A stretch of DNA of 64,000 bases from Okapia johnstoni (GCA_024291935.2 JAGTYA010000026.1:9652001-9716000); one strand, 5' to 3'. Positions 21,623 through 32,525 are shown, numbered from the stretch's first letter. Translations and numbers: made by a program. Notes: generated from the sequence alone by a model not told the origin.

Positions 21623-21897
21623 ATGCAAGTTGTGAAATAAAAGATAATATATATAAATATTGGTCTCTGTCCCTGGTTCCTGATTCAAAGCTTCTAAAAC
21701 AGGTGTAGATCTCTAAGTGATAAGAACACTAGGAGAATGTTTTGTTCTAGTCAAGTGACTCTGGGTGGGCTCCTGGGTGTCACCAGCAAGACCAGGCTGT
21801 GATTTGAAGTGTAGACTTTTCAGCCCCTTCTATGCCTTCAGAGAGGGGAGAGGGGCTGGAAATGGAGATAATGATTGATCATGCCTGTGAGAGGAAG

Positions 21898-22113
21898 GGC
21901 TTCCCTGGTGGCTTAGTGGTAAAGAACCCGCCTGCAGATGCAGGAGATGCAGGTTTTGATCCCTGAGTTGGGAAGATCCCCTGGAGTAGGAAATGGCAAC
22001 CCGTTCCAGTATTCTTGCCTGGGAAATCCCACTGGACAGAGGAGCCTGGTGGGCTATAGTTCATGAGGCTGTTAAAGAGTCAAACATGACTGAGCAACCG
22101 AGCATGTACACAC
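21898..22113 (+). mobile_element. Bov-tA SINE
   Basis: The head GGCTTCCCTGGTGGCTTAGT is at the left. Perfect 9-bp duplications GAGAGGAAG at 21889-21897 and 22114-22122. Confidence 0.95.
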
Positions 22114-22139
22114 GAGAGGAAGCCTCCAAAACCCCGGTA

Positions 22140-22570
22140 GTATGCGGTTCGGGTTAAGCTTTCAGGTTGGTGAGCACTTCCACATACCAGAAGGGTGGCA
22201 CACCCCAACTCCATAAGGACAGAAGCGCCTGCACTCAAGGCCCCCCAGACCTCACCCTATGCACCCTTCATTTTGTTCTTCATCTGTATCTTTTATCATA
22301 TCCTTTAATAAACTGGTGACCATAAGTGTTTCCCTGAGTTCTGGGAGCTGCTCTAACAAATTAATTGAACCTGAGGCAGAGATCATGGGAACCGCCAATT
22401 TGCCCTCAAGCTGGACAGAAGTTGTGAGTAATCTGGGACCTATACCTGCAATTGGCATCGGAAGTGGTGTGGGAGCCGTTGTGGGACTGAGCCCTTAACC
22501 TCTGGGATCTGACACTATCTTCAGGCAGATGGAACTAAGTTAAACTGTAGGACAAGAGAAGACACAGAAC
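22140..22570 (+). mobile_element. Ancient LTR-like repeat (tentative)
   Basis: The phrase CCTTTAATAAACTGGTGACC with GTGTTTCCCTGAGTTCTG and GTGGGACTGAGCCCTTAACC is the wording of an old mammalian LTR with a poly(A) signal at 22309-22314. The 79-codon open frame over it is a by-product. The family is not assigned. Confidence 0.55.
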
Positions 22571-22725
22571 ATGTGGGGATCTGTCCTGGGAAGGCTCCAC
22601 AGGGTCCTGCTCAGTGGGCTGGTTTGGACAACATATTATATAGCCCCTCCTTCTTCATGCCTTTGCCCATGCTGGGTTTCCCATCCGAAATGTCCTCTGT
22701 TTCCTTCTCCTTTCCCAATTCAAAT

Positions 22726-22848
22726 TATTATTATTATTTTGCCACACTGTGTGGCATGTGGGATCTTAGTTCCCTTACCAGGGATTGAACCTGTGTCCCC
22801 CTGCATTGGGAACTCAGAGACTTAACCACCGGACCACCAAGGAAGTCC
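22726..22848 (-). mobile_element. tRNA-derived ruminant SINE (CHR/SINE2-1 type)
   Basis: ATTATTATTATTTT tract, then inverted body and head ending GGACCACCAAGGAAGTCCC. Confidence 0.9.
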
Positions 22849-23119
22849 CATCCTTTCTGTACTTTAAAAACCAGTTTAAATAAACCCCTCTGTGAAGACT
22901 TCCCCTCTGATTCCCCACCCCATTGCACAACATAAGTAACTCCCCCACTGTATGAGTTTATATTGCTGCTATAACAAATTATCACAAATTTTGTGGCTTA
23001 AAACAACACAATTTTATTATCTTACAATTCTCAAGGTCAGAAGTCCAAAATGGGCTGAAGGATTGTGTCCTATATGGAGGGTCTAGAAAAGAATCCATTT
23101 TCTTGTCTTATCTAGTATC

Positions 23120-23322
23120 TAGAGGCCAGGTGGCTCAGATGGTAAAGAATCTGCCTGCAATGCAGGAAACTGATAGCTGAGTCAGGAGGATCCCCTGGAG
23201 AAGGGAATGGCAACCCACTCCAGTATTCTTGCCTGGGGAATTCCACAGACAGAGGAACCTGGCAGGCTACAGTCCAATGTGGTTGCGAAGAGTTGGACAT
23301 GGCTGAGCAACTAACACTTAAC
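23120..23322 (+). mobile_element. Bov-tA SINE in the MLT1-like LTR
   Basis: Head GGTGGCTCAGATGGTAAAGA at the left, body CCACTCCAGTATTCTTGCCT, end GGCTGAGCAACTAACAC. Plus orientation. Confidence 0.93.
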
Positions 23323-23369
23323 ACTTTATTCCTGACTCATGGCCTCTCCCTCCATATTCTTTCTTTTTT

Positions 23370-23528
23370 AAAAAATTTATTATTTATTTTGGCTGGGCTG
23401 GATCTTAGTTGCAGCATGTGAACTCTTAGTTGCTACACGTAGAATCTTAGTTTCCTGACCAGGGATCGAACTTGTGCCCCCTGCATTGAGAGTGTGGAGT
23501 TTTAGTCAGTGGATCACCAGAGAAGCCC
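23370..23528 (-). mobile_element. tRNA-derived ruminant SINE (CHR/SINE2-1 type)
   Basis: AAAAAATTTATTATTTATTT, inverted body GGCTGGGCTGGATCTTAGTT, and a degraded head ending GATCACCAGAGAAGCCCC. Confidence 0.88.
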
Positions 23529-23790
23529 CATCCCTCTATTTTCAAAGCTGACAGCCTAACATCTTTAAATCTCTCTCTCTCCCTTTCTCACTTTTACTTG
23601 TTGTTGCTTTACCTTTCCTCTTTACTGCCATCATCACATTGCCTGCTTGACCCTGATTCTCCTGTCTCCTTCTTGTAAAGTCCCTTGTGATTAAACTGGT
23701 CCCTCTTGGACAATCCAGGGTAATCTCTCCTTCTTAAAGTCCGTAAACTCTGTCTCTCAAATGCACGCTTTGAATACGATTATTCTGTAG

Positions 23791-24606
23791 CTCACGTTGG
23801 TCGTGTGCCTGTTTCCATCAGAACACAGCTTACTATTGTTTGGGTTCGGCTAGAGGTAGTGACCTGAGTCCTACTCTGTGCCTGACCCTAACTCAAACCC
23901 AACCAAGTACCGTTCTCCCTGACTTGTCTTGGATATAGCACTCTGGCAGAATACCGGGGAAGGTGGCTGATGGTCCCAGGGGTTGGTGTGTGGTTTCTAT
24001 TTGATCATCTCATCTTAGCCCCCACCCCTGCATTTACTTAGTTTTCTGATGGGCCTCATGTCCCCAGTTCCAGCTCAAAGTCTCATGCTCATTTCTTTTC
24101 TTGTAAAGAAAAATCTTCGGCCTCTGAAGAGCAAGGGTCTTTTTGTCTGACTGTGGGATGGGGGAAGGGATGTAGCTGTTTAACTCCGTATGTAATATTC
24201 AACCAACAGCAATTGCATGGATTACAGATTGGGTTCAAAGGCCCCTGACAAAACCTGACCAAGTGATTTAACCAGGGAAGTGTTGATTTTTCTTTAAAGT
24301 GTAACAAAAAATCCAGTGGGAGTGGTCTATGGTAGACACTGATACCCCATTTTCCTCTGTCTTTCTTTCTTTTCTGCCATTATCACCATGTGACTTTCAT
24401 GTTTCTGGCATCCTTCTGGGCCCTTACATCACTACTGGGCTGGAGGAATGGGGAAGGGCAAAGCGGAAAGCTCATGCCTGCCTAGTTTGCCTCCTTAATT
24501 CAAGAAAGTGTCCTTGGAAGTCCCCAAGTGGACTTGACATTGGCCAAAACAGGGTCCCCTGGCTGCCTCTAGTGGCAACAGAGTCTGCGAGGCAAGTAAG
24601 TGAGCA
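23791..24606. other. Unique sequence, nothing recognised
   Basis: No supported gene or repeat. Confidence 0.5.
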
Positions 24607-24790
24607 ACAGTCGCTCAGTTGTGAACGACTCTTTGCGACCCCCTGGACTGTAGTCCGCCAGGCTCCTCTGTCCATGGGATTCTCCAGGCAAGAATACTGG
24701 AGTGGGTTGCCATTTCCTCCTCCAGGGAATCTTCCTGACCCAGGGATTGAACCCAGGTCTCCAGCATTGCAAGCAGATTCTTTACCTTTT
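24607..24790 (-). mobile_element. Bov-tA SINE, head truncated
   Basis: Body starts CAACAGTCGCTCAGTTGTG; the tRNA-like head is lost after GCAGATTCTTTACC. Confidence 0.92.
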
Positions 24791-24826
24791 TACTTTTAGC
24801 AGGACACCCTGTAGCCCTTCCCATGG

Positions 24827-24930
24827 GCTACCCTGGTGGCTCAGATGGTAAAGAATCTGCCTGTGATGCAGGAGACCCGCATCAGGAATCAGGATCAGAC
24901 CCAGATCATGACTGAGTGACTTCACTTTCA
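24827..24930 (+). mobile_element. Bov-tA SINE with internal deletion
   Basis: Head GGCTACCCTGGTGGCTCAGA and the terminal GACTGAGTGACTTCACTTTC are present, but most of the body is missing. It faces the SINE at 24607. Confidence 0.85.
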
Positions 24931-25985
24931 ACAACATCATGTTAGTAAGATTTCAAAGGATTGATACACCAGTTAAAATCAGAGGTTGGTTAAAGCTCCA
25001 AAGAGGTGATTCTAAATACAGTGGCTCTGGGCTTTCTAGGAGATGTGGGAGGGTTGCCAGGGCAGAGTGAGGAGGGGGACCAGAGCAGGAGAGAGTGGGA
25101 AGGGCAGACTGGGGCCAGGGACAGAGCAAGAGAGCGAGGGGCCAACAGGGAAGGAGGAAGAGATGAAAAGGAGGCTCACGAGGCAGTACAACCTTCATTT
25201 CTTTTAACCTCAACCACCCCATGGACAACCCAAGTGCCCCTGCTCTTTGACCATAGTGGCCAGAGTGCATCTGTTTCATCATCTTGTCTATGTCTTTAGG
25301 CGCTCCCAGGGCTACGGGCTAGCAACCTCCCAACACCATCACTCTCAGCCATGTGGAGAAAAGGCTTTCCAGCAGGTGCCACCAGGGCACAGTGGGGATC
25401 TGTGAGTTCCTTCCAGCCCGTCTAGGATGTGCAAAAGTCTTGAGGCTTGCTACCCATCCCTCCCCAGGACTTTCGTATAAGAACTGGAACCCAGACCTCT
25501 CTATTCTGAGATCTCCAAGTTCATTTAGGAGTTCTAGTAGCCCTGCCTCTGGGAGAAGAATTTGTTGAGAAACAGCTCTCAAGGTGTTTTTAGGACGCCC
25601 ATGTAAGCATTTCCCATGACTGTTCTTAGAAGATCTTGGAGAGGTCCAGCTTTCTTCTCCTTCCTACTGACCAGAGAATTTTCAATAAGGGTAGGAAATG
25701 TGTAAATACAAATAGATTCTGCCTGTGGTCTGATTCATAGAAATAGTCTTTATTTATATCTGGACTGTGGTTGAGGTTTGGAAACCTCATTGGTAGTGGA
25801 GTCATGATATAAAGAGAAATATGGGAAGGGAAAAGAAAGCACATAATTTTACTGCATACTGTACAGCTTAAAAAAACCCAGATGATATAAAAGAATTCGA
25901 AGTGAAAAGTAACAGTCTTCTGTCCACGCCCTCCTACCTCGCCCCACTTCCCCAGTCCCTGACATTACTGCCTAGAGGCCACTCT
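24931..25985. other. Unique sequence with a polypurine stretch
   Basis: Positions about 25035-25180 are strongly purine-rich on the plus strand (GGAGGGGGACCAGAGCAGG and similar). No gene was recognised. Confidence 0.5.
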
Positions 25986-26084
25986 TTTAAAATTTCTTTA
26001 TTATTTTATTGCGTTATAGTTGATTTAAAATATTGTGCTAGTTTCAGGCGTATAGTAAACCGATTCACGTATTTACACGTATGT

Positions 26085-26288
26085 GTGTGCTTAGTTGCTC
26101 AGTCGTGTCCAACTCGTTGCAACCTCATGGACTGCAGCCCGCTAGGCTCCTCTGTCCATGGGATTCTCCAGGCAAGAATACTGAAGTGGGTAGCCATTCA
26201 CTTCTCCAGGGGATCTTCCTGACCCAGAGATCAAACTTGGGTCTCCTGCATTGCAGGCCAATTCTTTACTGGCTTAGCCACCAGGGAA
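26085..26288 (-). mobile_element. Bov-tA SINE in the L1 stack
   Basis: Body GCTCAGTCGTGTCCAACTCG to an inverted head GGCTTAGCCACCAGGGAA. The flanking L1 resumes at TACATACATCTAAACTC. Confidence 0.93.
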
Positions 26289-26424
26289 TATACATACATC
26301 TAAACTCTTTTCCAGATTCTTTTCGATTATAGATTATTATAAGGTATTGAATATAGCTCCCTGTACTATACTGTAAGACCTGTTGTTTGTTTGATATCTG
26401 TTTTGTATCTGTTAATCCCATTTG

Positions 26425-27198
26425 TTGCTGTTCAGTCGCTTGGTTGTGTCTGACTCTTTGCAATCCCATGGACTGCATCGTGCCAAGCTTCTCTGTCTTT
26501 CACTATCTCCTGGAGGTTGTTCAAACTCATGTCCATTGAGTCACTGATGTCGTTCAATCATTTCATCCTCTGTTACCCCCTTCTCCTCCTGCTCTCAATC
26601 TTTCCCAGCATCAGGGTCTTTTCCAATGAGTCGGCTTTTCTCATCAGGTGGCCAAAGTATTGGAGCTTCAGCTTCAGCATCAGTCCTTCCAATGAATATT
26701 CAGGATTGATTTCCTTTAGGATTGACTGGTTTGATCTCCTTGCTGTCCAAGGGACTCTTAAGGGTCTTATCCGGCAACACATATTTGAAAACATCAGTTT
26801 GAAAACATCAGTTTTTCAGCAGTCAGCCTTCTTTGTGGTCCAACTCTCACATCCATACCTGGCTACTGGAAAAACCATAGCTTTGACTAATTGGACCTTT
26901 GTCAGCAAAGCGATGTCTCTGCTTTTTAATATGTTGTCTAGGTTTGTCATAACTTTTCTTCCAAGTAGCAAACATCTTTTAATTTCATGGCTGCAGTCAC
27001 CATCCACAGTGATTTTGGAACCCAAGAAAATAAAGTCTGTTACTGTTTCCATTGTTTCCCCATCTATTTGCCATGAAGTGATGGGACCAGATGCCATGAT
27101 CTTAGTTTTCTGAATGTTGAGTTTTAAGCCAGCTCTTTCACTCTTCTCTTTCACTTTCATCATGAGGCTCTTTAGTTCCTCTTCACTTTCTGCCATTA
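26425..27198 (-). mobile_element. BovB LINE, 5'-truncated, in the L1 stack
   Basis: Inverted BovB from a degraded tail (TTGCTGTTCAGTCGCTTGG) through the reverse transcriptase C-terminal region to CTTCACTTTCTGCCATTAG. On the minus strand two long open stretches remain in different frames. The flanks GTTAATCCC and GTTAACCCC look like a one-mismatch target duplication. Confidence 0.93.
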
Positions 27199-27330
27199 GG
27201 GTTGTTAACCCCTTACTCCTAATTTATCCTTCTCCTCCCTTCCACCTTTGGTAACCATAAATTAGAACCATGAATTTTTCTCCATGTCTGTGAATCTGTT
27301 TCCATTGTGTAAATAAGTTCACTTGTATCA

Positions 27331-27514
27331 GGGCTTTCCTGTAGGCTCAGCTGGTAAAGAATCTGCCTGCAATGCGGGAGATCTGGGTTTGATACCTGAA
27401 TTGGGAAGATGGAGAAGGAAATGGCCATCCACTCCAGCATTCTGGCCTGGAGAGTTCCATGGACTGTCTAGTCCCTGGGGTCACAAAGAGCTGGACACAA
27501 CTGAGTGGCTTTCA
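27331..27514 (+). mobile_element. Bov-tA SINE in the L1 stack
   Basis: Perfect 13-bp duplications TTCACTTGTATCA at 27318-27330 and 27515-27527. Confidence 0.95.
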
Positions 27515-28435
27515 TTCACTTGTATCATGCTTTAGATTTCACATGTAAGTTATATCATCTAATATTTGTCTTTCTCTGACTTAATAAGATAATCTCTAGG
27601 TCCATCTATATTGTTGCAAATGGCATTGTTTCATTCTTTTTTGTGATCGAGTAATATTCCATTGTATATATAAATACACCACATCTCCTTTATCCATTTC
27701 TCTGTTGATGGACATTTAGGTTGCTCCCATGCTTTGACTATTATAAACAGTGCTGCAATGTTTTTATCCAGACATATGCCCAGTAGTAGGATTGCAGGAT
27801 CATATGGTAACTCTATTTTCAGTCTTTTAAGGAACCTCTATACTCTTCTCCACAGAGGTTGTACCAATTCACATTCCCACTAACAGTGTAGGAAGATTCC
27901 CTTCTCTCCACATTCTCTCCAGCATTTATTGTTTGTAGATTTTTTTGATGATAGCCATTCTGACTGAATGGCTCATTATAGTTTGACTTGCGTTTCTCTA
28001 ACAATGAGCAATGTTGAACATCTTTTCATGTGCCTCTTGGCTATCTGAATATCTTTTGAGAAATGCCTATTTAGATTATCTGCCCATTTACTGATTGGAT
28101 TGTTTGCTCCTATAATATTAAGCTGCATGAACTGTAAATTTTTGAGATTAATCCCTTGTCAGTTGCATCATTTGCAAATATTTTCTCCCATTCTGTGGGT
28201 TGTCTTTTTGGTTTGTTTACCATTTGCTTTGCTGTGCAAAAGCTTTTGAGTTAACTAGTCCCCATTTGTTTATTTTTGTTTTTATCTCCATTACTCTGGG
28301 AGAAGAACCAAAAAAGATATGACTGAGATTTATGTCAGAGCATGTTCTTTGTTTTCCTCTAAGAGTTTTATAGTGTCCAGTCTTACATTTAGGTCTTTAA
28401 TCCATTTTGAGTTTATTTTTGTGTGTGTGTTAGAT

Positions 28436-29612
28436 ATTTTTGAATTGTGTTGTTGGAGAAGACTCTTGAGATTCCCTTCGACAGCAAGGAGATCAAACCA
28501 GTCAATCCTAAAGGAAATCAACCCTGAATATTCATTGGAAGGACTGATGCTGAAGTTCCAATTATTTGGCCACCTGATGCAAAGAGCCTCCTCATTGGAA
28601 GAGACCCTGATGCTGGAAAAGATTGAGGCAAAAGGAGAAGGGGGTGGCAGAGGATGAGACGGTTAGATAGCATCACTGATTCAGTGGACATAAATTTGAG
28701 CAAACTCCAGGAGATAGTGGAGAACACAGGAGCCTGGCATGCTGCTGTCAGGAGCCGCGTTAGGCATTACTGACAAAATGGAGGCACGGCCCCAAACCCC
28801 TCTCCTCATCCCACAGGCATGGTCCTGGGATGAAGGAGTTAGGTCTTGAGATTCTGACTTGTCCTTTCCTTCCTTTGGTTGAGTTGGCTGGAAAGAATGT
28901 TAAGGTGACTATTATTCTTGCATGAGAAAGCACAAAGCCTTCTGCAGTTATGCCCAGGAAATAATCCATAAAGTTACATTTGTTCAAGGACCTTTACAAA
29001 GAATGTTCCAGGATGAGCACATAGGCCGCAGCTTGAGGCCATGGGAAAGATTGTTATTGAGACCTGCTTGTGAGGGAAATGTTTATGGCAAAAGAAGTTT
29101 GCTGAGTTTAGGGTTTAGGAATAATTAAGAATAGTTAGAAGCTAAAAGTTTAAGATATGTTGTAGTGTTGGCATATTTTACTATAGCTTATAGAGACGAA
29201 GAATTTTAGAGATACTAATAGGTAGAAGCCTTTTAAGGAGATAATGAGCTTAGGATACTAGGGGCTAGCAGGATTTAGAAAGATAAGAAATAAACTGAGG
29301 AATGTGGTATGCAGCCCAGAGATAAACATGAGTTACAATGTAATCACAAGGACACTTTCTGGAGACAATGAATCTGGGTGATGGGGAACTGAAGATGTCA
29401 AACCTCTGACCAAATGCTTTTGTAAAAGTATAAAAGTAAACCTGATGCTTGAAATAAACATGCAGTCCAGCACTTTGAGTCAGAGGCTGCATCATTCTCC
29501 GGCGACACTGCTCATCCCTTCAGGCCGACTTCCTGGCTGCTGGAGCTGGACTCCGGCATGCTGCAGTCCACGGGGTCACAAAGACTCAGAAACGACTTAG
29601 CTACTGAACAAC
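28436..29612 (+). mobile_element. BovB 3' fragment carrying a solo LTR
   Basis: BovB starts at TTTTTGAATTGTGTTGTTGG, runs to GGCATGCTGC at 28745, is interrupted by an LTR, and resumes at AGTCCACGGGGTCACAAAGA to end GACTTAGCTACTGAACAACAA. It is itself inserted in the older L1. Confidence 0.92.
28746..29558 (+). mobile_element. Solo LTR of a betaretrovirus-like (ERVK/ERV2) endogenous retrovirus
   Basis: An 813-bp unit begins TGTCAGGAGCC and ends CTCCGGCA, flanked by perfect 6-bp copies TGCTGC (28740-28745 and 29559-29564), the duplication length of ERV2-class integrases. A TATA motif (29429-29436) and AATAAA (29453-29458) lie only about 24 bases apart, as in betaretroviral LTRs with very short R regions. 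No internal retroviral genes are present, so recombination between LTRs removed them. It probably belongs to the bovine BTLTR1 group, by memory. Confidence 0.85.
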
Positions 29613-29790
29613 AATATGGTGTTAAAGTTTGTTCTAATTTCATTTTTTACATGTAGTTGTCCAGTTTCCCCAGCACCATTTATTGAAGAGACTGTCTTCC
29701 CTTCATTGTACACTCTTGCCTTCTTTGTCATAAATTAAGTGCTTTGACTACAGATTGACTCTGAAAGTTGAAGATCAATAACTTATGTTT

Positions 29791-30240
29791 GCATTAATGA
29801 CTGTCCTTCCATCTTCAAGTCTTGGGATCTCTCTATCTTAAATGATTCAGCACCTCCTTCCATTCTAATACTGTAACTCACTTAAATAGTTTTTGGAAAG
29901 AACTGATCTGTAAATCATAAATAAATAAAATCCTGTTTGTTCTATTAATGTATTATTAACCCTCTGCTTTGCATTTGTCAATATCAATATCTCTCCATCT
30001 ATCAACTTCTCATCCTAGACTGTAGTTCTCCTGGGGCAGAGGCTGTGTCTAGCACTCCCTGGTCTCTTTGGCATGGGCTTTTTGCCAAGCAAGTTATTAA
30101 TAACTTTTTTGCTGTGGCTGATAGATGAGGATGAGAAGCCTGATGATAGCAGGGTTTGAATCTCAGCTTTTTTCTAAAGGGATAAACGAGACAGTCTTTT
30201 GGAAATTTAGACTAGGCTGAAGGGACTTCTTTCAGAACGG
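29791..30240. other. Unique sequence, nothing recognised
   Basis: AT-rich; no supported feature. Confidence 0.5.
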
Positions 30241-30269
30241 CATCATTTCTTACTGCCCTTCCCAGGCGT

Positions 30270-30450
30270 GGATGACATTAAGCCGGTGTCCTCCAGGCCC
30301 CGCCTCAGTCATCCACTTGGTTAGAAGTACGGGACGCAGTTACAGCGCGCAGACCACAAGGCGGCACTGTTCCCTTAAGAGTGGGCTGGTGGAAGACGTG
30401 CGATTATAATGCTGGCCACTGGTGGGCGCCTCCTCCATCTGCAGCCACTC
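30270..30450 (+). promoter_or_regulatory. CpG-containing unique block with two CTCF-like motifs
   Basis: CCACAAGGCGGCAC at 30354-30367 and CCACTGGTGGGCGC at 30416-30429 each resemble the CTCF core in the same direction, 62 bases apart, in non-repeat DNA with more CpG than its surroundings. Each has about two departures from a strong consensus, so binding is unproven. Confidence 0.35.
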
Positions 30451-30838
30451 CGATCACGGATAAAAGCATGCCCTGTGTAGAGTTCCCTAACTTCCTCTTC
30501 TCAGTACTGCATCTTGGACCCCATTCTGTATCAGCGCGTGTAGAGCCAGCTGGTGGTTATTTGCATTATTTACAGCTCTTGGCAACTGTAAACAGAATTT
30601 CCATGATCCTTACGGTCCATACCTTGTTTGGAGTAGAGCTGCTTATGATAAACCCCACTCTTTCGTCTACCTGTAGGAGAGAGGTCTTCATCCTCCCGCA
30701 AGGAGAACTGGCTGTGAAATTGGGCGATGGATTGTCGAGTTTGTGAGCCACACCCCTCCTTGGCTCCTTCAGGACCTAGCCTGCCTGCAGGCTCTTTTTT
30801 CATCTCTACTCTTCCTTCGCTTGGAGGTTATTCTGGGC
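30451..30838. other. Unique sequence, nothing recognised
   Basis: A 121-codon open frame spans 30381-30746 without a recognisable motif; no host gene is called. Confidence 0.4.
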
Positions 30839-30877
30839 TGTGCGTGCTTGCGTGCGTGCGTGCGTGTGTGTGTGTGT
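30839..30877 (+). repeat. GT/GCGT simple repeat
   Basis: TGCGTGCTTGCGTGCGTGCG followed by TGTGTGTGTGTG, next to the tail of a SINE. Confidence 0.9.
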
Positions 30878-31077
30878 TAGCTGCTCAGTCTTGTCCAACT
30901 CTGTGCGAGAGTCGGACTATAAACCACCAGGCTCCTCTATCCATGGAATTCTCCAGACAAGAATAGCAAAGTGGGTTGCCATTTCCTTCTCCAGGGGACC
31001 TTCTCCATGCAGGGATTGAACCTGGGTCTCCCACATTGCAGGCAGATTCTTAACCATCTGAGCCACCAAGGAAGCCC
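30878..31077 (-). mobile_element. Bov-tA SINE
   Basis: Body GCTGCTCAGTCTTGTCCAAC at the left, inverted head GAGCCACCAAGGAAGCCC at the right. Confidence 0.93.
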
Positions 31078-31167
31078 TGTTCTGGGGTATAATTGTCTCC
31101 AGTTCTTATAACTCTCTGGAATGTAGATGTTAATCATTCTCCCCCCTTGTTCATTGCTGCTCTGCTT

Positions 31168-31245
31168 CTGCCATCTTTTTTTTTTTGTTTTATTTTTTCT
31201 TTGTTTTCTTTCTCTTTTTTCAATTTTCTTTTTTCTTTCTGCTCC
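31168..31245 (+). repeat. Pyrimidine-rich low-complexity tract
   Basis: Imperfect TTTC/TTTTG runs. Confidence 0.75.
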
Positions 31246-31469
31246 CACCTTGTGTTTAAGCTCACTGGGGCAGGCCGGGGGATGGAGCCAAAAGACGGCA
31301 GCTATTCAGCTGTGCTTGGAAAAGTTCATTTTGCCCTAGAATTCAGCTTTCTGGAGCTGATCTTCTGACAGCTATTGATATTTTACACCTGTGGATATTT
31401 TTCATTTGATTCAGAGCTCGGAATGAATCACAAAGGGATGTAATTATTCAACACTCTCACAAACAACAG

Positions 31470-31680
31470 TATAGATTCTGGAGACAGGAGGTCCAGGCTC
31501 CAAAACCAATCCTTTCATTCACTAGCTTTGTGATCTTTGGCAAGTTACCGTTTCTGAACTTCAGTTTACTCATCTGGAACACGGGAAGCATGCTAATTGG
31601 AGCTGTTTAAATAGTGGGTATAGTGAGCTTAGTACATTTCTCACACACAGAATGCTCCGTAAATGTTCATTACTTTGACC
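31470..31680 (+). mobile_element. MIR SINE
   Basis: GGCAAGTTACCGTTTCTGAA, TCAGTTTACTCATCTGGAAC and CTCCGTAAATGTTCATTACT follow the MIR consensus. Confidence 0.82.
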
Positions 31681-31784
31681 TATGCTCAAAAACAGTTTAA
31701 ATGTCACAGATGTTATCTGATCCTTGCAGGTTAGTGAAAATCACTTAGTAAATCCATCTGGGTTGGGGGCTTTTTGTGAATTAG

Positions 31785-31930
31785 GTCAGGGGTCAGGAAA
31801 CTATGGCCCATGGGTCAAATCTGACCCTACACCTGTTTTTGCATGGCCTGAAAGCTAAGAATGGATTTTATGCTTTTATATGATTGAAAAAAAAATCATA
31901 GGAAGAATAATATTATTCATTTTTTATCAT
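31785..31930 (+). mobile_element. Old DNA-transposon fragment (hAT-like, tentative)
   Basis: GTCAGGAAACTATGGCCCAT, CACCTGTTTTTGCATGGCCTG and AAAGCTAAGAATGG match a common ancient mammalian repeat. The family is not certain. Confidence 0.45.
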
Positions 31931-31975
31931 AGAAATTTATTATTTTTATTGAAAAAATGTAACATATTGACATAT

Positions 31976-32128
31976 GTTTGTGTGTGTGCGTGCTCAGTTG
32001 CTTCAGTCATGTCAGACTCTTTGTGACCCTGTGTACCATAGCCCCCCAGCCTCCTCTGTCCATGCAATTTTCTCAGAGAGAATACTGGAACGGGTTGCCA
32101 TGCCCTCCTCCAGGGGACCTTCCTGACA
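31976..32128 (-). mobile_element. Bov-tA SINE, truncated
   Basis: Body from GCTCAGTTGCTTCAGTCATG to CCTCCAGGGGACCTTCCTGAC; the tRNA-like head is missing. Confidence 0.9.
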
Positions 32129-32239
32129 TTATGTAAATTTAAGGTGTACAGCAGGTTAATTTGGTACATCTATATATTGTAATATGATAGCCAGGATAGT
32201 AAGAATTAGCACCTCTGTCACGTCACATAATTATCACTT

Positions 32240-32525
32240 TTTCTTTTTTAAAATGTTCATTTTTATTTATTTACATGTTTTGGATGTGTCGGGGCTCTGT
32301 TTTCTCACGGGCTTCCCTCTAGTTGCAGGGCATAAGCTTCTCACTGCGGTGGTCTCTCTTGTGGAGCACGGGCTCTAGAATGCGTGGGCTCGGTAGTTGC
32401 GGCTCCTTGTGGTGCCCGGGCTTAATTGCCCTGCAGGCATGTGGGATCTTCCTGAATCAAGGATTGAATCCATATGTCCTGCACTGGCAGGCAGATCCTT
32501 TACCACTGAGCCACCAGGAAAGCCC
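32240..32525 (-). mobile_element. tRNA-derived ruminant SINE (CHR/SINE2-1 type)
   Basis: T-rich left end, body with GTGGTCTCTCTTGTGGAGCA and GGTAGTTGCGGCTCC, inverted head GAGCCACCAGGAAAGCCC. Confidence 0.9.

Larger units (their letters stand above)
22945..23790 (+). mobile_element. MLT1-like MaLR LTR, split by two SINEs
   Basis: TTGCTGCTATAACAAATTAT, GTGGCTTAAAACAACACAAT, the GGTCAGAAGTCC segment and the distal CCTTGTGATTAAACTGGTCC and CCAGGGTAATCTCTCC match this old LTR group in order. A Bov-tA and a CHR-type SINE interrupt it. Confidence 0.7.
25986..29790 (-). mobile_element. Ancient L1 3' half, broken by four later insertions
   Basis: Inverted L1 sequence runs in order from the 3' end (TTTATTGCGTTATAGTTGAT, 26005) through CTGTTAATCCCA (26410), GGTAACCATAAATTAGAACC (27250), AGTAATATTCCATTGTATAT (27651), CCCATTCTGTGGGTTGTCTT (28188) to TTCTAATTTCATTTTTTACA (29632) and TATTGAAGAGACTGTCTTCC (about 29680). 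Interruptions are a Bov-tA (26085-26288), a BovB (26425-27198), a Bov-tA (27331-27514) and a BovB carrying a solo LTR (28436-29612). About 1.5 kb of L1 is thus spread over 3.8 kb. Confidence 0.88.

Noticed and set aside
21898..21975. tRNA gene candidates at the heads of Bov-tA and CHR-type SINEs throughout the window
   Set aside because: The heads resemble tRNA-Glu but are followed by SINE bodies, lack a proper acceptor stem and are dispersed repeats.
22259..22498. 79-codon open frame as a small gene
   Set aside because: It lies in what reads as an old LTR, including its poly(A) signal region.
26517..27113. 198-codon plus-strand open frame, and similar ones at 365, 33903, 45466 and 52760
   Set aside because: These are the antisense of BovB coding sequence, recurring with almost the same peptide in each BovB copy.
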